From: an uncultured Acidobacteriota bacterium
GTDB taxonomy: Bacteria > Acidobacteriota > Thermoanaerobaculia > Gp7-AA8
Direction: 5' to 3'
NCBI GenBank assembly: GCA_946887105.1
Contig: CAMPKJ010000039.1
Location: forward strand, 1-26,596
Length of the DNA stretch: 26,596 nucleotides
Shown piece after piece: positions 1 to 10,967 of the stretch. Position numbers and translations under genes: made by a program. Positions within the stretch are counted from its first letter, which is position 1. Each line of letters opens with the position of its first letter. The notes beneath the pieces were generated by a model. It searched no databases and was not told the origin of the DNA. It saw only the letters and a program-made list of their open reading frames with translations.

Positions 1-385
1 TGCAGAGCGCCATCGTGTAGATGAAGGTGTAGTAGCGCGAGCCGATGTCCTGCAGATCGATCACCAGCGCGTCGAGCGTGCGCAGCACCTCGCGGCGCGG
101 CGCGAGATCGGTCTCCTGCGCGCCGTAGAGCGAGTAGACCGGCAATCCGGTGAGCGGATCCGTCGAGTGATCGACGTGGGCCATGTCCTGCGCCTCGCCC
201 CAGATCCCGTGCTCCGGTCCGAAGAGCGCCGTCAGCTTCCAGCCGCGGCCCGCGAGCAGGAGCTGCACGGCATGCCGCAGATCGCGCGTGACCGCGCTTT
301 GATTCGTGACCAGGCCGATGCGCTTCCCCTGGATGCGCCACGGTTCGTCATCGATGAGGACTTCCAGTCCGGGCAGGACGCTCAT
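1..385 (-). CDS. NamZ-like exo-beta-N-acetylmuramidase (DUF1343), N-terminal part
   Basis: The first 128 residues of a protein that runs off the left edge of the window. It begins MSVLPGLEVLIDDEP and contains RIGLVTNQSAVT (about residues 21-32), FGPEHGIWG and VIDLQDIGSRYYTFIYTM, which are hallmark segments of the DUF1343/NamZ family. Characterised members release terminal N-acetylmuramic acid from peptidoglycan fragments, so a role in cell-wall recycling or turnover is likely. No signal peptide is visible at this start. The ATG overlaps the stop of the upstream moaB-like gene (ATGA), so the two are translationally coupled. Family assignment is strong; substrate is inferred from the family. 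Confidence 0.88.
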   Translation of the reverse strand, partial: MSVLPGLEVLIDDEPWRIQGKRIGLVTNQSAVTRDLRHAVQLLLAGRGWKLTALFGPEHGIWGEAQDMAHVDHSTDPLTGLPVYSLYGAQETDLAPRREVLRTLDALVIDLQDIGSRYYTFIYTMALC

Positions 386-861
386 GCGTGCTCAGTTTTT
401 CCCGCGAGCAGCTCCACGGCATGCGGGATCAGGTGCAGGATCGCGGAAAGGTTCTCCACGGCGCCGCTCACGCTTCCGGGAAGATTCACGACCAATGCCG
501 TCCCGCGCGTGGCTGCCTGCGCGCGCGACAACGCCGCCATCGGCGTTTTCTGAAGCGAGGCCGCGCGCATCAGTTCGCCGAGTCCCGGCACCAGGCGATC
601 GCACACTTTCATCGTCGCCTCGGGCGTGACATCGCGCGGCGCGACGCCCGTACCACCCGTCGTCACCACCAGATGATTCCCCGCCTCGGTGCCATCGACG
701 ATGGCCGTGGCGATGAACTCGATCGTGTCGGCAACCACGACCACGGCGTCGACGTTGCAGCCGTGCCTTTCGAGGAGATCGCGCACGGCGGGGCCGGAGC
801 GGTCTTCGCGCTCGCCGCGCGCGGCAGCATCGGAGCAGGTGACGACGCGAGCGCGTATCAT
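382..861 (-). CDS. moaB: MoaB/MogA family molybdenum cofactor protein
   Basis: A 159-residue protein beginning MIRARVVTCSDAAARGERED. It carries the molybdopterin-binding signature TTGGTGVAPRDVTPEA at about residues 67-82 and LPGSVSGAVENL near the C-terminus, as in MoaB/MogA, which adenylylate molybdopterin before molybdenum insertion. Length is typical for a stand-alone MoaB/MogA domain. The frame is open for another 307 codons upstream, antisense to queA, but homology begins at this Met, and a TAGAAT box lies 7 nt before it. The 3' end overlaps the muramidase gene by 4 nt. No other molybdenum cofactor gene is in the window, so MoaB versus MogA cannot be settled. Confidence 0.88.
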   Translation of the reverse strand: MIRARVVTCSDAAARGEREDRSGPAVRDLLERHGCNVDAVVVVADTIEFIATAIVDGTEAGNHLVVTTGGTGVAPRDVTPEATMKVCDRLVPGLGELMRAASLQKTPMAALSRAQAATRGTALVVNLPGSVSGAVENLSAILHLIPHAVELLAGKTEHA

Positions 862-874
862 GCGCGCGATTCTA
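862..874 (-). promoter_or_regulatory. -10 box for a leaderless moaB transcript
   Basis: On the minus strand TAGAAT (874 to 869) is followed by 7 nt and then the moaB ATG at 861. There is no Shine-Dalgarno sequence in the gap. Transcription would start at about the A of the ATG. No convincing -35 was found. The spacing matches several other genes in this window. Confidence 0.45.
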
Positions 875-897
875 GCCCGCCGCCCCCTTGCCGGAAC

Positions 898-1922
898 ATG
901 CTGCGAACGGACTTCTCTTACGACCTTCCCACCGACCTCATCGCGCAGGAGCCGCGCGAACGCGGCCGTTCGCGCATGATGGTGGTGACGCCGCCGGCGA
1001 TCGAGCACGACTCGTTCGCGAACTTTCCGTCGCGCCTGAGCGCCGGCGACGTGCTGGTGATCAACGACACGCGCGTGATCCCGGCGCGCCTCTTCGCGCA
1101 GCCGAAGGGATCGATGAAGAATCCGATCGAGTTCCTGCTCACGCGCGAGCGCGACCCGGTGACGTGGGAGACCTGGTGCCGTCCCGCCAAACGCGTGAAG
1201 CCGGGCGATGTGGTGACGTTCTCCGATGCGTTGTCGGCGGAGATCCTCGAGAAAGAGGAAGGGACGGTGGTGATCCGCTTCATCGGCGACGTGCACGAGA
1301 TCGAACGCCTGGGCATCCCGCCGCTGCCGCCGTACATCGCGCGCGAGCAACCGCGCGAGAGCGACAAGGAGTCGTACCAGACCGTCTATGCCGCCGCGCG
1401 CGGCGCGATCGCGGCGCCGACCGCCGGACTGCACTTCACGCGGGAGATCCTCGATGAGATCGCGCGCCGCGGCGTGGAGATCGTGCGCGTCACGTTGCAC
1501 GTCGGCATCGGAACGTTCAAGCCGGTGAAGGCCGATCGCATCGAAGATCACCGGATGGACGCCGAGCGCTACGACATCACCGCCGATGCGGCCGATCGCC
1601 TCAACGCGGCGCTCGCGGAGAAGCGCCGCATCGTCGCCGTCGGCACGACCAGCGTGCGCACGCTGGAGAGCGCGATCCGCGCCGGCAACGGACGCATCGT
1701 CGCGGGTCACGGCGAGACGTCGATCTTCATCACGCCCGGTTTCGATTTCCGCGCAGTCGACGCGCTGCTGACGAACTTCCACCTGCCCGAGTCGACGCTG
1801 CTGATGCTCGTCTCGGCGTTCGCGGGCATCGAGCGGATCCGCGACGCGTACGCCGAAGCCATTCGCAACCGCTATCTCTTCTACAGCTACGGGGACTCGA
1901 TGTTCCTGACCGAAAGGACGAA

Positions 1923-1926
<4 letters not shown>
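898..1926 (+). CDS. queA: S-adenosylmethionine:tRNA ribosyltransferase-isomerase
   Basis: A 342-residue QueA, which transfers the ribose moiety of SAM to preQ1 at tRNA position 34 to make epoxyqueuosine. Family blocks are present in order: MLRTDFSYDLPTDLIAQEP at the N-terminus, VLVINDTRVIPARL, YQTVYA, GAIAAPTAGLHFT, LHVGIGTFKPV, RIVAVGTTSVRTLES and the C-terminal FHLPESTLLMLVSAF. Length is normal. The frame extends about 170 codons further upstream, but that part is the shadow of moaB; the family start MLRTDF fixes the ATG at 898. Only 36 bp separate it from divergent moaB. No clear Shine-Dalgarno is seen. Its TGA overlaps the next ATG (ATGA). Confidence 0.97.
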
Positions 1927-5357
<3,431 letters not shown>

Positions 5358-5374
5358 AACGGGATTTTCCGGCC

Positions 5375-5406
5375 TGATGGCCCTCCAACCCGTTGGAGGG
5401 CCATCA
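5375..5406 (+). promoter_or_regulatory. Perfect 15-bp inverted repeat covering RBS and start codon
   Basis: Arms 5375-5389 (TGATGGCCCTCCAAC) and 5392-5406 (GTTGGAGGGCCATCA) are perfectly complementary, with 2 nt between them. The right arm contains the only plausible Shine-Dalgarno, GGAGGG (5395-5400), 5 nt before the ATG, and the A of that ATG is the last base of the arm. In mRNA the fold would hide both. No T-tract follows, so it is a poor intrinsic terminator for the upstream gene. It could instead be a dimeric repressor operator. Confidence 0.6.
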
Positions 5407-7781
5407 TGGCTTCGAGAAAGCGAACCACCGCGCGACGCACTGCTCCGTCCAGACGCCGTACCGTGGCGGTCCCCGCGGAGATCTCTCCGCTCGACGTGCA
5501 GATCGCCGCGGCGACGGCGTCCGCGCCCACGGTCATCTACATCCACGGCATCGGCAATAAGCCGCGTCCGTCGGTCCTCAAGTGCCAGTGGGACACGGCG
5601 CTCTTCGATGTCGAGATGGGGGAGCGCACCCGGATGGCGTACTGGGTGAATCGCGAGCGTTACCCGCAGCCGGTCGCCGCGACGTGCGGCACCGCCGACG
5701 TCACCGCTGTTGCCGAGGAGGGCTCATCCGCGCTCGTGCCGACGCTCGGTGTGCGCGCCGCTGCGGTCGAGTCGCTGGCGGTGGATGCCGAGGTGGCGGG
5801 ACTCGCGTCGTCACCGGCGGAGCGGCGAGCGCTCGAGAAGATCGCTCAGGAGATGGACAAGGAGCCCGGCGCTGCCGCGTTCGCAGCGCTCGATGTCGAA
5901 GCGAAGGTCCTGCCGTTGCCGGCTCCGCTCCGGAGATTCTTCGCGCGCCAGATCACGCGCGTGTTTCTCCGCGATGTACACGACTTCCTGTTCGTACCAG
6001 CGCAGCGGAAAAAGATGCGTGACAGCCTGCTCGAACGCATCCGCACCGTCAGCGGACCGCTCATCGTGATCTCGCATTCGCAGGGGACGATGATCGCGTA
6101 CGACGTGCTTCGCGAACTGTCCGCCGCGCAGGCCGACGTCCGGCTCTTCGTGACCATGGGCTCTCCGCTCGGCATGACCGAAGTGCAGGACTTCTTCCGC
6201 CGCGAGACGAAGGTGAAGAAGGGGCCGCTGCCGTTTCCGCCATGCGTTCGGAAATGGGTCAATGTCGCCGACCGGCTCGACGTCGTGGCCATCGACACCG
6301 ACATCCGCGGCGAGTTCGCCGGCACGATTGAGAACGTACGCCTCACGAATCCCGACTCGCCCCAACATCCGCATTCGGGTACGGGATATCTGTCCACCAG
6401 CGCCGTCAAGAGCGCCGTGCGCGACGTGGTCGGCAACAGCTTCGGTCAAGCGGTGATGGATTTCGTCATGGCGCGCGACGTCGTCGACGAGTTCGAGGAC
6501 GCGGGCCCCGACGAGCGGCGCGACGTGCTCATTCAGCTGGCCGATCCGCAGTCCACGACCTCGATTGCGGTCACGGCCGCGGCGGTGCAGGCCCGTCTCA
6601 ACGCGATCGTGGCCGACAGCAGGAAGGCTCGGATCGATGTCCTGAAGAGGTACGTGGCGGCGAACCTCACACGACGCGAAGTGGAGGCGATCCGAAACGA
6701 GTTCAAGACGCTGAGTATCGAAACGATCTGGAAGGACGCCGCGAAACATGTCCTGATTTTCGAGTCCACCGACACCATCCAGTGCCGGCCGGCGAACGTC
6801 AGCTACGGCGCGACCGGAAAGAAGATCCAGTGGGCGGTGCTCGATACCGGCGTGCACGGATCACATCCGCATTTCGCGGTGCACTCGAACATCGTCGCGC
6901 ACTGGGATTGCACGCAGATGGGCCCGGTCGTCGCGGGCGTCACGGATGCCGACGATCACGGGCACGGGACTCACGTGGCGGGGACGATCGCGGGCATGCA
7001 CGTCACGAAGATGAGGGCGACCGATGCAGTTACAGACATGGTCCGGTTCGCCGGAATGGCGCCGGAAGCGAAGATCCACGACTACAAAGTCCTCGATGCG
7101 CAGGGCTTCGGCAAGGATTCGTACATCATCAAGGCGCTCGATCACATTGCCGCGGTCAACGATGCCGCCGGCCAGCTCGTCATCCACGGCGTCAATCTGA
7201 GCCTCGGCGGCAACTTCGATCCGAAGGTCTTCGGCTGCGGACACACGCCGCTTTGCCAGGAGCTGCGCCGGCTGTGGCGGCAGGGAGTGATCGTGGTCCT
7301 GGCCGCGGGCAACGAAGGGTACGCCGTCCTGCAGAGCAGCAAAGGGGCTGTCCAGGCGAACATCGATTTGTCGATCGGAGATCCTGCGAACCTCGACGAG
7401 GCGATCGCGGTCGGCTCGATCCACAAGACCAATCCGCACACGTACGGCATCTCGTTTTTCTCGTCGCGCGGACCGACCGCGGACGGGCGCCGCAAGCCGG
7501 ATGTCGTTGCGCCCGGCGAGCGAATCATCTCCGCCTGCCATCGCTATCCGGCCGGCGCGACGCTCGGTGAACAGCTGTATGTGCAGATGAGCGGAACGAG
7601 CATGGCCGCGCCGCACGTTTCGGGGTTGCTCGCCGCGTTCCTGTCGCTGCGGCGCGAGTTCATCGGCTATCCGGATCGCGTGAAGGAGATTCTGCTCCGC
7701 AACGCGGTGGACCTGCGGCGCGATCCTTACATTCAGGGTTACGGCATGCCGAACCTGATTCTCATGCTCGCGACGAACTGA
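5406..7781 (+). CDS. Alpha/beta-hydrolase fused to subtilisin-like (S8) serine protease
   Basis: A 791-residue protein with two apparently complete hydrolase modules. The N-terminal module (about 40-340) is alpha/beta-hydrolase-like: VIYIHGIGN (H47-G48, oxyanion region), nucleophile elbow SHS225QG, a candidate Asp in VAD289RLD292 and a candidate His in H321PH323SGTGYL. Residues about 410-460 (NLTRREVEAI...IWKDAAKHVLIFES) resemble an I9-type protease propeptide. The C-terminal S8 domain (about 470-785) has D480 in AVLDTGV, H520 in HGHGTHVAG, oxyanion N636 in LAAGNEG and S732 in GTSMAAPHVSG. No signal peptide or membrane segment is seen; the N-terminus is Arg/Thr-rich. It stands alone, with its start inside a hairpin. 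Both folds are clear; the biological role is unknown. Confidence 0.88.
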   Translation: MASRKRTTARRTAPSRRRTVAVPAEISPLDVQIAAATASAPTVIYIHGIGNKPRPSVLKCQWDTALFDVEMGERTRMAYWVNRERYPQPVAATCGTADVTAVAEEGSSALVPTLGVRAAAVESLAVDAEVAGLASSPAERRALEKIAQEMDKEPGAAAFAALDVEAKVLPLPAPLRRFFARQITRVFLRDVHDFLFVPAQRKKMRDSLLERIRTVSGPLIVISHSQGTMIAYDVLRELSAAQADVRLFVTMGSPLGMTEVQDFFRRETKVKKGPLPFPPCVRKWVNVADRLDVVAIDTDIRGEFAGTIENVRLTNPDSPQHPHSGTGYLSTSAVKSAVRDVVGNSFGQAVMDFVMARDVVDEFEDAGPDERRDVLIQLADPQSTTSIAVTAAAVQARLNAIVADSRKARIDVLKRYVAANLTRREVEAIRNEFKTLSIETIWKDAAKHVLIFESTDTIQCRPANVSYGATGKKIQWAVLDTGVHGSHPHFAVHSNIVAHWDCTQMGPVVAGVTDADDHGHGTHVAGTIAGMHVTKMRATDAVTDMVRFAGMAPEAKIHDYKVLDAQGFGKDSYIIKALDHIAAVNDAAGQLVIHGVNLSLGGNFDPKVFGCGHTPLCQELRRLWRQGVIVVLAAGNEGYAVLQSSKGAVQANIDLSIGDPANLDEAIAVGSIHKTNPHTYGISFFSSRGPTADGRRKPDVVAPGERIISACHRYPAGATLGEQLYVQMSGTSMAAPHVSGLLAAFLSLRREFIGYPDRVKEILLRNAVDLRRDPYIQGYGMPNLILMLATN

Positions 7782-8081
7782 TCACCAGTAGGTCGTGGTC
7801 ACCGCGCAGTCGCCGTTCACGACGGCCTGGCAGGCCATGCGCTCGTCGTCCGCAAATCCGCGGGCGGAGCCGAACCGTAGTTCGATCGACGTCGGAGCAC
7901 TGAGGGTTTCGGCGCCGGACAGCACGCGCACTTTGCAGCGGGTGCAAACGCCCACGCCGCCGCAGGAGTTGCCGAGGGGGACGGCGGCGCGGCGGGCCAC
8001 GTCGAGAATCGACTCGTTCGGCTTCGCGTCGGCGGAACGGCCGAGGGGGATGAATGACACGACCTTTGACTCGGCGTTCAC
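7782..8081 (-). CDS. [2Fe-2S] ferredoxin
   Basis: A 99-residue protein with the plant/adrenodoxin-type cluster pattern: C-GGVGV-C-TR-C in the middle and a further Cys in MACQAVVNGD near the C-terminus, giving four ligands. The flanking text (ESILDVARRAAVPLGNSCGG and KVRVLSGAETLS) is typical of ferredoxins that carry electrons for oxygenases or reductases. The start used is GTG at 8081; there is no ATG before the conserved part in this frame, so the exact N-terminus is uncertain. Its stop abuts the stop of the convergent protease gene with no gap. No partner enzyme is adjacent, so its electron acceptor is unknown. Confidence 0.85.
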   Translation of the reverse strand: MNAESKVVSFIPLGRSADAKPNESILDVARRAAVPLGNSCGGVGVCTRCKVRVLSGAETLSAPTSIELRFGSARGFADDERMACQAVVNGDCAVTTTYW

Positions 8082-8163
8082 TGGGTCTTTGCATCTCCGG
8101 ACAAAACTTTCGCCCGGATTCAGCGTCTATTACAGCATGAGAACAAAGCGCCCCGAGGGCAAT

Positions 8164-8490
8164 ATGAACAGCAAGTACGATGAGACACGGATGGCGGAGG
8201 AGATCGTGAGCATCCTGCCGGCCGGTGTCGCGCGTGAGTTCTCAGCCGAGCGCGATGCCATCCGGTATGCGGTACGTGCCGACGGCATGCGCCTGCGGAC
8301 GATCGTCCTGAACCGCGCCTCGCTGCGCCGCCTGATCGAAGACCCCGCGCGCGCGGTGAAAGTCGAATACCTCCAGCGCGACCTGATGGAGTCCGCCGCG
8401 CGCCGCAGCGAGTTCCGGTATCCGCGGCCGCTGATGCACATCGTGAGGAGAGCGTTTGCGATGCCGCAGCAGGTGGCGTGCGTGAACTGA
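8164..8490 (+). CDS. Hypothetical protein, 108 residues
   Basis: A small charged protein beginning MNSKYDETRMAEEIVSILPAGVAREF, with no signal peptide, membrane segment or recognised domain. It is rich in Arg and Glu, looks soluble and ends in RRAFAMPQQVACVN. ATG 8164 was chosen because GAGGG (8155-8159) lies 4 nt upstream; a second in-frame ATG at 8137 has no ribosome binding site. A possible -10 (TATTAC, 8128-8133) would give a short leader containing the GAGGG. Codon use is like its neighbours and nothing long opposes it, so it is probably real. It is divergent from the ferredoxin gene and 69 bp before the Lrp gene. No function proposed. Confidence 0.6.
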   Translation: MNSKYDETRMAEEIVSILPAGVAREFSAERDAIRYAVRADGMRLRTIVLNRASLRRLIEDPARAVKVEYLQRDLMESAARRSEFRYPRPLMHIVRRAFAMPQQVACVN

Positions 8491-8524
8491 TCCTGGCAGC
8501 GCCGACGATTCGCAGCTCCGGAAC

Positions 8525-8559
8525 TTGCTTTTCCGACGATACGACGCCATATTGGACGT
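8525..8559 (+). promoter_or_regulatory. Promoter of the Lrp gene (leaderless)
   Basis: TTGCTT (8525-8530), a 17-bp spacer, CATATT (8548-8553), 6 nt, then ATG at 8560. There is no Shine-Dalgarno in the gap, so transcription should begin at or next to the start codon. With the acs promoter this is the better supported of the leaderless cases here, because the -35 spacing also fits. Confidence 0.55.
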
Positions 8560-9039
8560 ATGGCTGTCGAATTGGATGAGCTGGACCTGCGCATCGTCGC
8601 GCTGCTTCTGAAGGACGGCCGCACTCCCACCGCCCAGATCGCCGAGCAGATCGGCCTCTCCCGTCCCGCCGTTTCCGACCGTCTCGACAAGCTCGAGCGG
8701 CAGGGCGTCGTGCGCGGGACGACGGCGGTGGTCGATCCGGTGGCACTCGGCAGGAGCATCACCGCGTTCGTGGCCGCGCGCGGCGCGACGCTGTCGCCGG
8801 CGTCGTGGAAGAAGTTCCGCGAGCTGATGAGCCGCGACGAGGTGCTGGAAGTCCACACCGTGGCCGGCGACGACTGCTATCTGATGAAAGTGCGCGCGGA
8901 GTCGATCGGCGCGCTGAACACGCTGGTGCAGCAACTCTCGGCGGCTCCGCTGTCGCTTTCGACGCGCACCACCATCGTCATGAAGACGCACTGTGAAAAG
9001 GTCGGCGGCATCGACCTGGGAGCTCCGAATGAAGCATGA
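8560..9039 (+). CDS. Lrp/AsnC family transcriptional regulator
   Basis: A 159-residue protein with an N-terminal winged helix-turn-helix (LDELDLRIVALLLKDGRTPTAQIAEQIGLSRPAVSDRLDKLERQGVV, about residues 5-51) and a C-terminal RAM/AsnC ligand-binding domain (about 62-145; VLEVHTVAGDDCYLMKVRAES is the typical effector-site strand). Such proteins sense amino acids and often control a neighbouring transporter. Here the stop overlaps the EamA transporter gene by 11 nt, which suggests that the transporter is co-expressed with, and possibly controlled by, this regulator. Autoregulation is likely from the family but not shown. Confidence 0.93.
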   Translation: MAVELDELDLRIVALLLKDGRTPTAQIAEQIGLSRPAVSDRLDKLERQGVVRGTTAVVDPVALGRSITAFVAARGATLSPASWKKFRELMSRDEVLEVHTVAGDDCYLMKVRAESIGALNTLVQQLSAAPLSLSTRTTIVMKTHCEKVGGIDLGAPNEA

Positions 9040-9961
9040 ACGCGCCTGGGCGTACGCCGCCTTCGCCATCGTTTGCGTGGTGTGGGGCACCACGTATCTC
9101 GGCATCGCCATCGCGCTCGAGACCGTGCCGCCGCTGCTGCTGACCGGCGTCCGCTTCGTCACCGCCGGCCTGATCATGATGGCCATCGCGAAACTGCGCG
9201 GCGAGCGCATCCCGCGCGACGTGCGCACGCTCGCCAATCTGGCGCTGATCGGCTTTCTGATGGTCGGCGTCGGCAATCTGGCGGTGGTGTGGGCCGAACA
9301 GTGGGTGCCGAGCGGACTGGCAGCGTTGCTGGTTGCGACCGCGCCGTTCTGGATGGCCATCATCGAGCTGTTCCGCCGCTCCGGCGAACGCGTTTCGATG
9401 CAGAGCGGCATCGGCATGGCCATCGGTTTCCTGGGCGTGGCGTTGCTGGTCAGCCCCGGCATCTCGGGATCGTGGAGTTTGAACTTCGTCCTCGGCGCGC
9501 TGGCGATTCAGATCGGCGGCGCGTGCTGGCAGCTCGGCTCCGCGCACGGCAAATACAACCTCGCACACGTGCCGCTGATGTCGTCCGCCGCGCTGCAGAT
9601 GCTGTTCGGCGGGATCATCGTGACCATCGCCGGCCTGGCGATCGGGGAAGCGCCGCGCTTCGCGCTCAATGCGCGCACGCTCACCGCGATGATCTATCTG
9701 ACGATCTTCGGCTCCGTCATCGCATACAGCGCCTACGTGTTCGCGCTCGCGCACCTGCGCACCACCGTGACCGCGCTTTACGCGTATGTGAACCCGGTCG
9801 TGGCGGTCTTCCTCGGCTGGCTGATTCTTTCCGAGCCGCTGACCGCGAAATCGATCATGGCCATGGTGGTGATCCTGGCCGGCGTCGCGCTCGTGCAGAC
9901 CGCGGGCTGGAAGAGGAAGCCCGCGCCGGTGGCAGCGGAGGCCGTGAAGAAGGCGGCGTAA
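9029..9961 (+). CDS. EamA/DMT-family transporter
   Basis: A 310-residue integral membrane protein with about ten hydrophobic segments in two EamA repeats. The first opens with AYAAFAIVCVVWGTTYLGIAIAL and the second runs through LTIFGSVIAYSAYVFALAHLRTTVTALYAYVNPVVAVFLGWLILSEPLT, the usual C-terminal EamA signature. The tail is Lys/Ala-rich. DMT members export amino acids or other small metabolites; the coupling to an Lrp regulator favours an amino-acid-type substrate, which is inference. ATG 9029 was preferred over an upstream in-frame start (8993) because GGGAGC lies just before it and homology begins at KHERAWAY. A repeat hairpin begins 4 nt after the stop. Confidence 0.93.
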   Translation: MKHERAWAYAAFAIVCVVWGTTYLGIAIALETVPPLLLTGVRFVTAGLIMMAIAKLRGERIPRDVRTLANLALIGFLMVGVGNLAVVWAEQWVPSGLAALLVATAPFWMAIIELFRRSGERVSMQSGIGMAIGFLGVALLVSPGISGSWSLNFVLGALAIQIGGACWQLGSAHGKYNLAHVPLMSSAALQMLFGGIIVTIAGLAIGEAPRFALNARTLTAMIYLTIFGSVIAYSAYVFALAHLRTTVTALYAYVNPVVAVFLGWLILSEPLTAKSIMAMVVILAGVALVQTAGWKRKPAPVAAEAVKKAA

Positions 9962-9965
9962 CGGG

Positions 9966-10048
9966 AGTCGCAAAGTCTCAAAGTCGCAAAGTCTCAAAGA
10001 GGAACCGCAACGCGCGCATCTCCTTTGCGACTTTGAGACTTTGCGACT
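9966..10048. repeat. Hairpin of 8-nt tandem units (family A, copy 1)
   Basis: Left arm 9966-9991 and right arm 10023-10048 are perfectly complementary over 26 nt. Both are built from alternating 8-nt units AAAGTCGC and AAAGTCTC; the left arm carries one further AAAGTCTC-type unit running into the loop. It fills the gap between two convergent genes. The left arm starts 4 nt after the EamA stop, and the right arm ends 1 nt before the DHH stop codon. A second copy lies at 19901-19985. Confidence 0.92.
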
Positions 10049-10049
10049 G

Positions 10050-10967
10050 TCAACCGTCGGTCTTGATCTGCTCGATGATCTCGCGCAGCTTCGTCTCCGC
10101 TTCCGCGAGCGGCAACTGGCACGTTCCGGCGCCGCGATGGCCGCCGCCGTCGTAGCGGTCCATCAGCTGGCCGACGTCCGTTCGTGAGGTGCGGTTGAAG
10201 ATGCTGTGGCCGACGGCGCAGACGACGAACTCGCCTCTGCGGCCTTCGAAGACGCGCACCTGGATGTTGGCCTCGGGGTACAGCGCGTAGATCAGGAAAC
10301 GGTTGCCGGCGGGCGGCTCGCCCGCGCCGCGCAGATCGGTGATGATCACGTGGCCTTCGACGCGCGAATGCTCGCGCATGTAGAACTCGAAGTCCTTCTG
10401 CTGCGCGAAGTAGCGGTCGATGCGCTCCTTCACGTCGGGATCGGCGAGCACGGTGTCGGGGTCGTCGGGATGCTGCGCCATGAGCGTGATGGTCCTGGCC
10501 ATCAGCTCGCGATTGCTGATGCGGTAATCGCGGTGATACGCGAGGCCGGTCCGCGGATCCATGACGTACGACAGCAGGATCCAGCCCTTCGGGTGCAGCA
10601 CTTCGTCCATGGTGAGCTGTGCGGAATCGACGCGGTCGACGAACTCGAGCAGCTTCGCGTACCGGCCGAGCTTCTCCGGCCCGTAATGCGTGTAGACCAC
10701 GCGCGCGGCGGACGGCGCGATCTCGAAACGGCCGCGATAGGAGACCGTGTCCTGATTGCGCACGATCTCGCTGGAATGATGATCGAACCAGAGCCCCACT
10801 CCCTGCTGATAAGGGAGGTTGGTGAGGATGTCGTCGCTGCCGACGGCGATCTTTCCATCCTGCACATCCTTGGGATGGACGAATTCGACCGTGTCAATCT
10901 GTTCTACTTCCTGAAGGAGAACCGCGCAGACGAGCCCGTCGAAGTCGGACCGCGTGATCAAACGCAT
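10050..10967 (-). CDS. DHH/DHHA1 family phosphoesterase (exopolyphosphatase-like)
   Basis: A 305-residue protein with the DHH catalytic domain first: SD8FD10GLVCAVLL (metal-binding DxD) and FD62HH64SSE (the DHH motif). The C-terminal DHHA1 substrate-binding signature is YDGGGH277RGAGT. Relatives act on short oligonucleotides, cyclic dinucleotide products or polyphosphate; sequence alone does not choose. Start 10967 is fixed by homology (MRLITRSDFDG) and a good AGGAG 8 nt upstream; a longer open frame upstream is antisense to the next gene. The start codon overlaps that of the divergent DUF1223 gene. Confidence 0.9.
   Translation of the reverse strand: MRLITRSDFDGLVCAVLLQEVEQIDTVEFVHPKDVQDGKIAVGSDDILTNLPYQQGVGLWFDHHSSEIVRNQDTVSYRGRFEIAPSAARVVYTHYGPEKLGRYAKLLEFVDRVDSAQLTMDEVLHPKGWILLSYVMDPRTGLAYHRDYRISNRELMARTITLMAQHPDDPDTVLADPDVKERIDRYFAQQKDFEFYMREHSRVEGHVIITDLRGAGEPPAGNRFLIYALYPEANIQVRVFEGRRGEFVVCAVGHSIFNRTSRTDVGQLMDRYDGGGHRGAGTCQLPLAEAETKLREIIEQIKTDG

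Noticed and set aside
862..1782. Long open extension of the moaB frame upstream on the minus strand
   Set aside because: It is antisense to queA, low-complexity (Arg/His/Asp-rich) and has no homology; MoaB homology begins at the Met at 861.
8137..8163. Longer start (ATG 8137) for the small unknown protein
   Set aside because: No ribosome binding site, and a possible -10 ends only 3 nt before it; ATG 8164 has GAGGG upstream.
9966..10048. Possible CRISPR-like array
   Set aside because: Units are 8 nt with no spacers, and the arms are inverted copies; no cas genes are present. The same holds for the other repeat hairpins.
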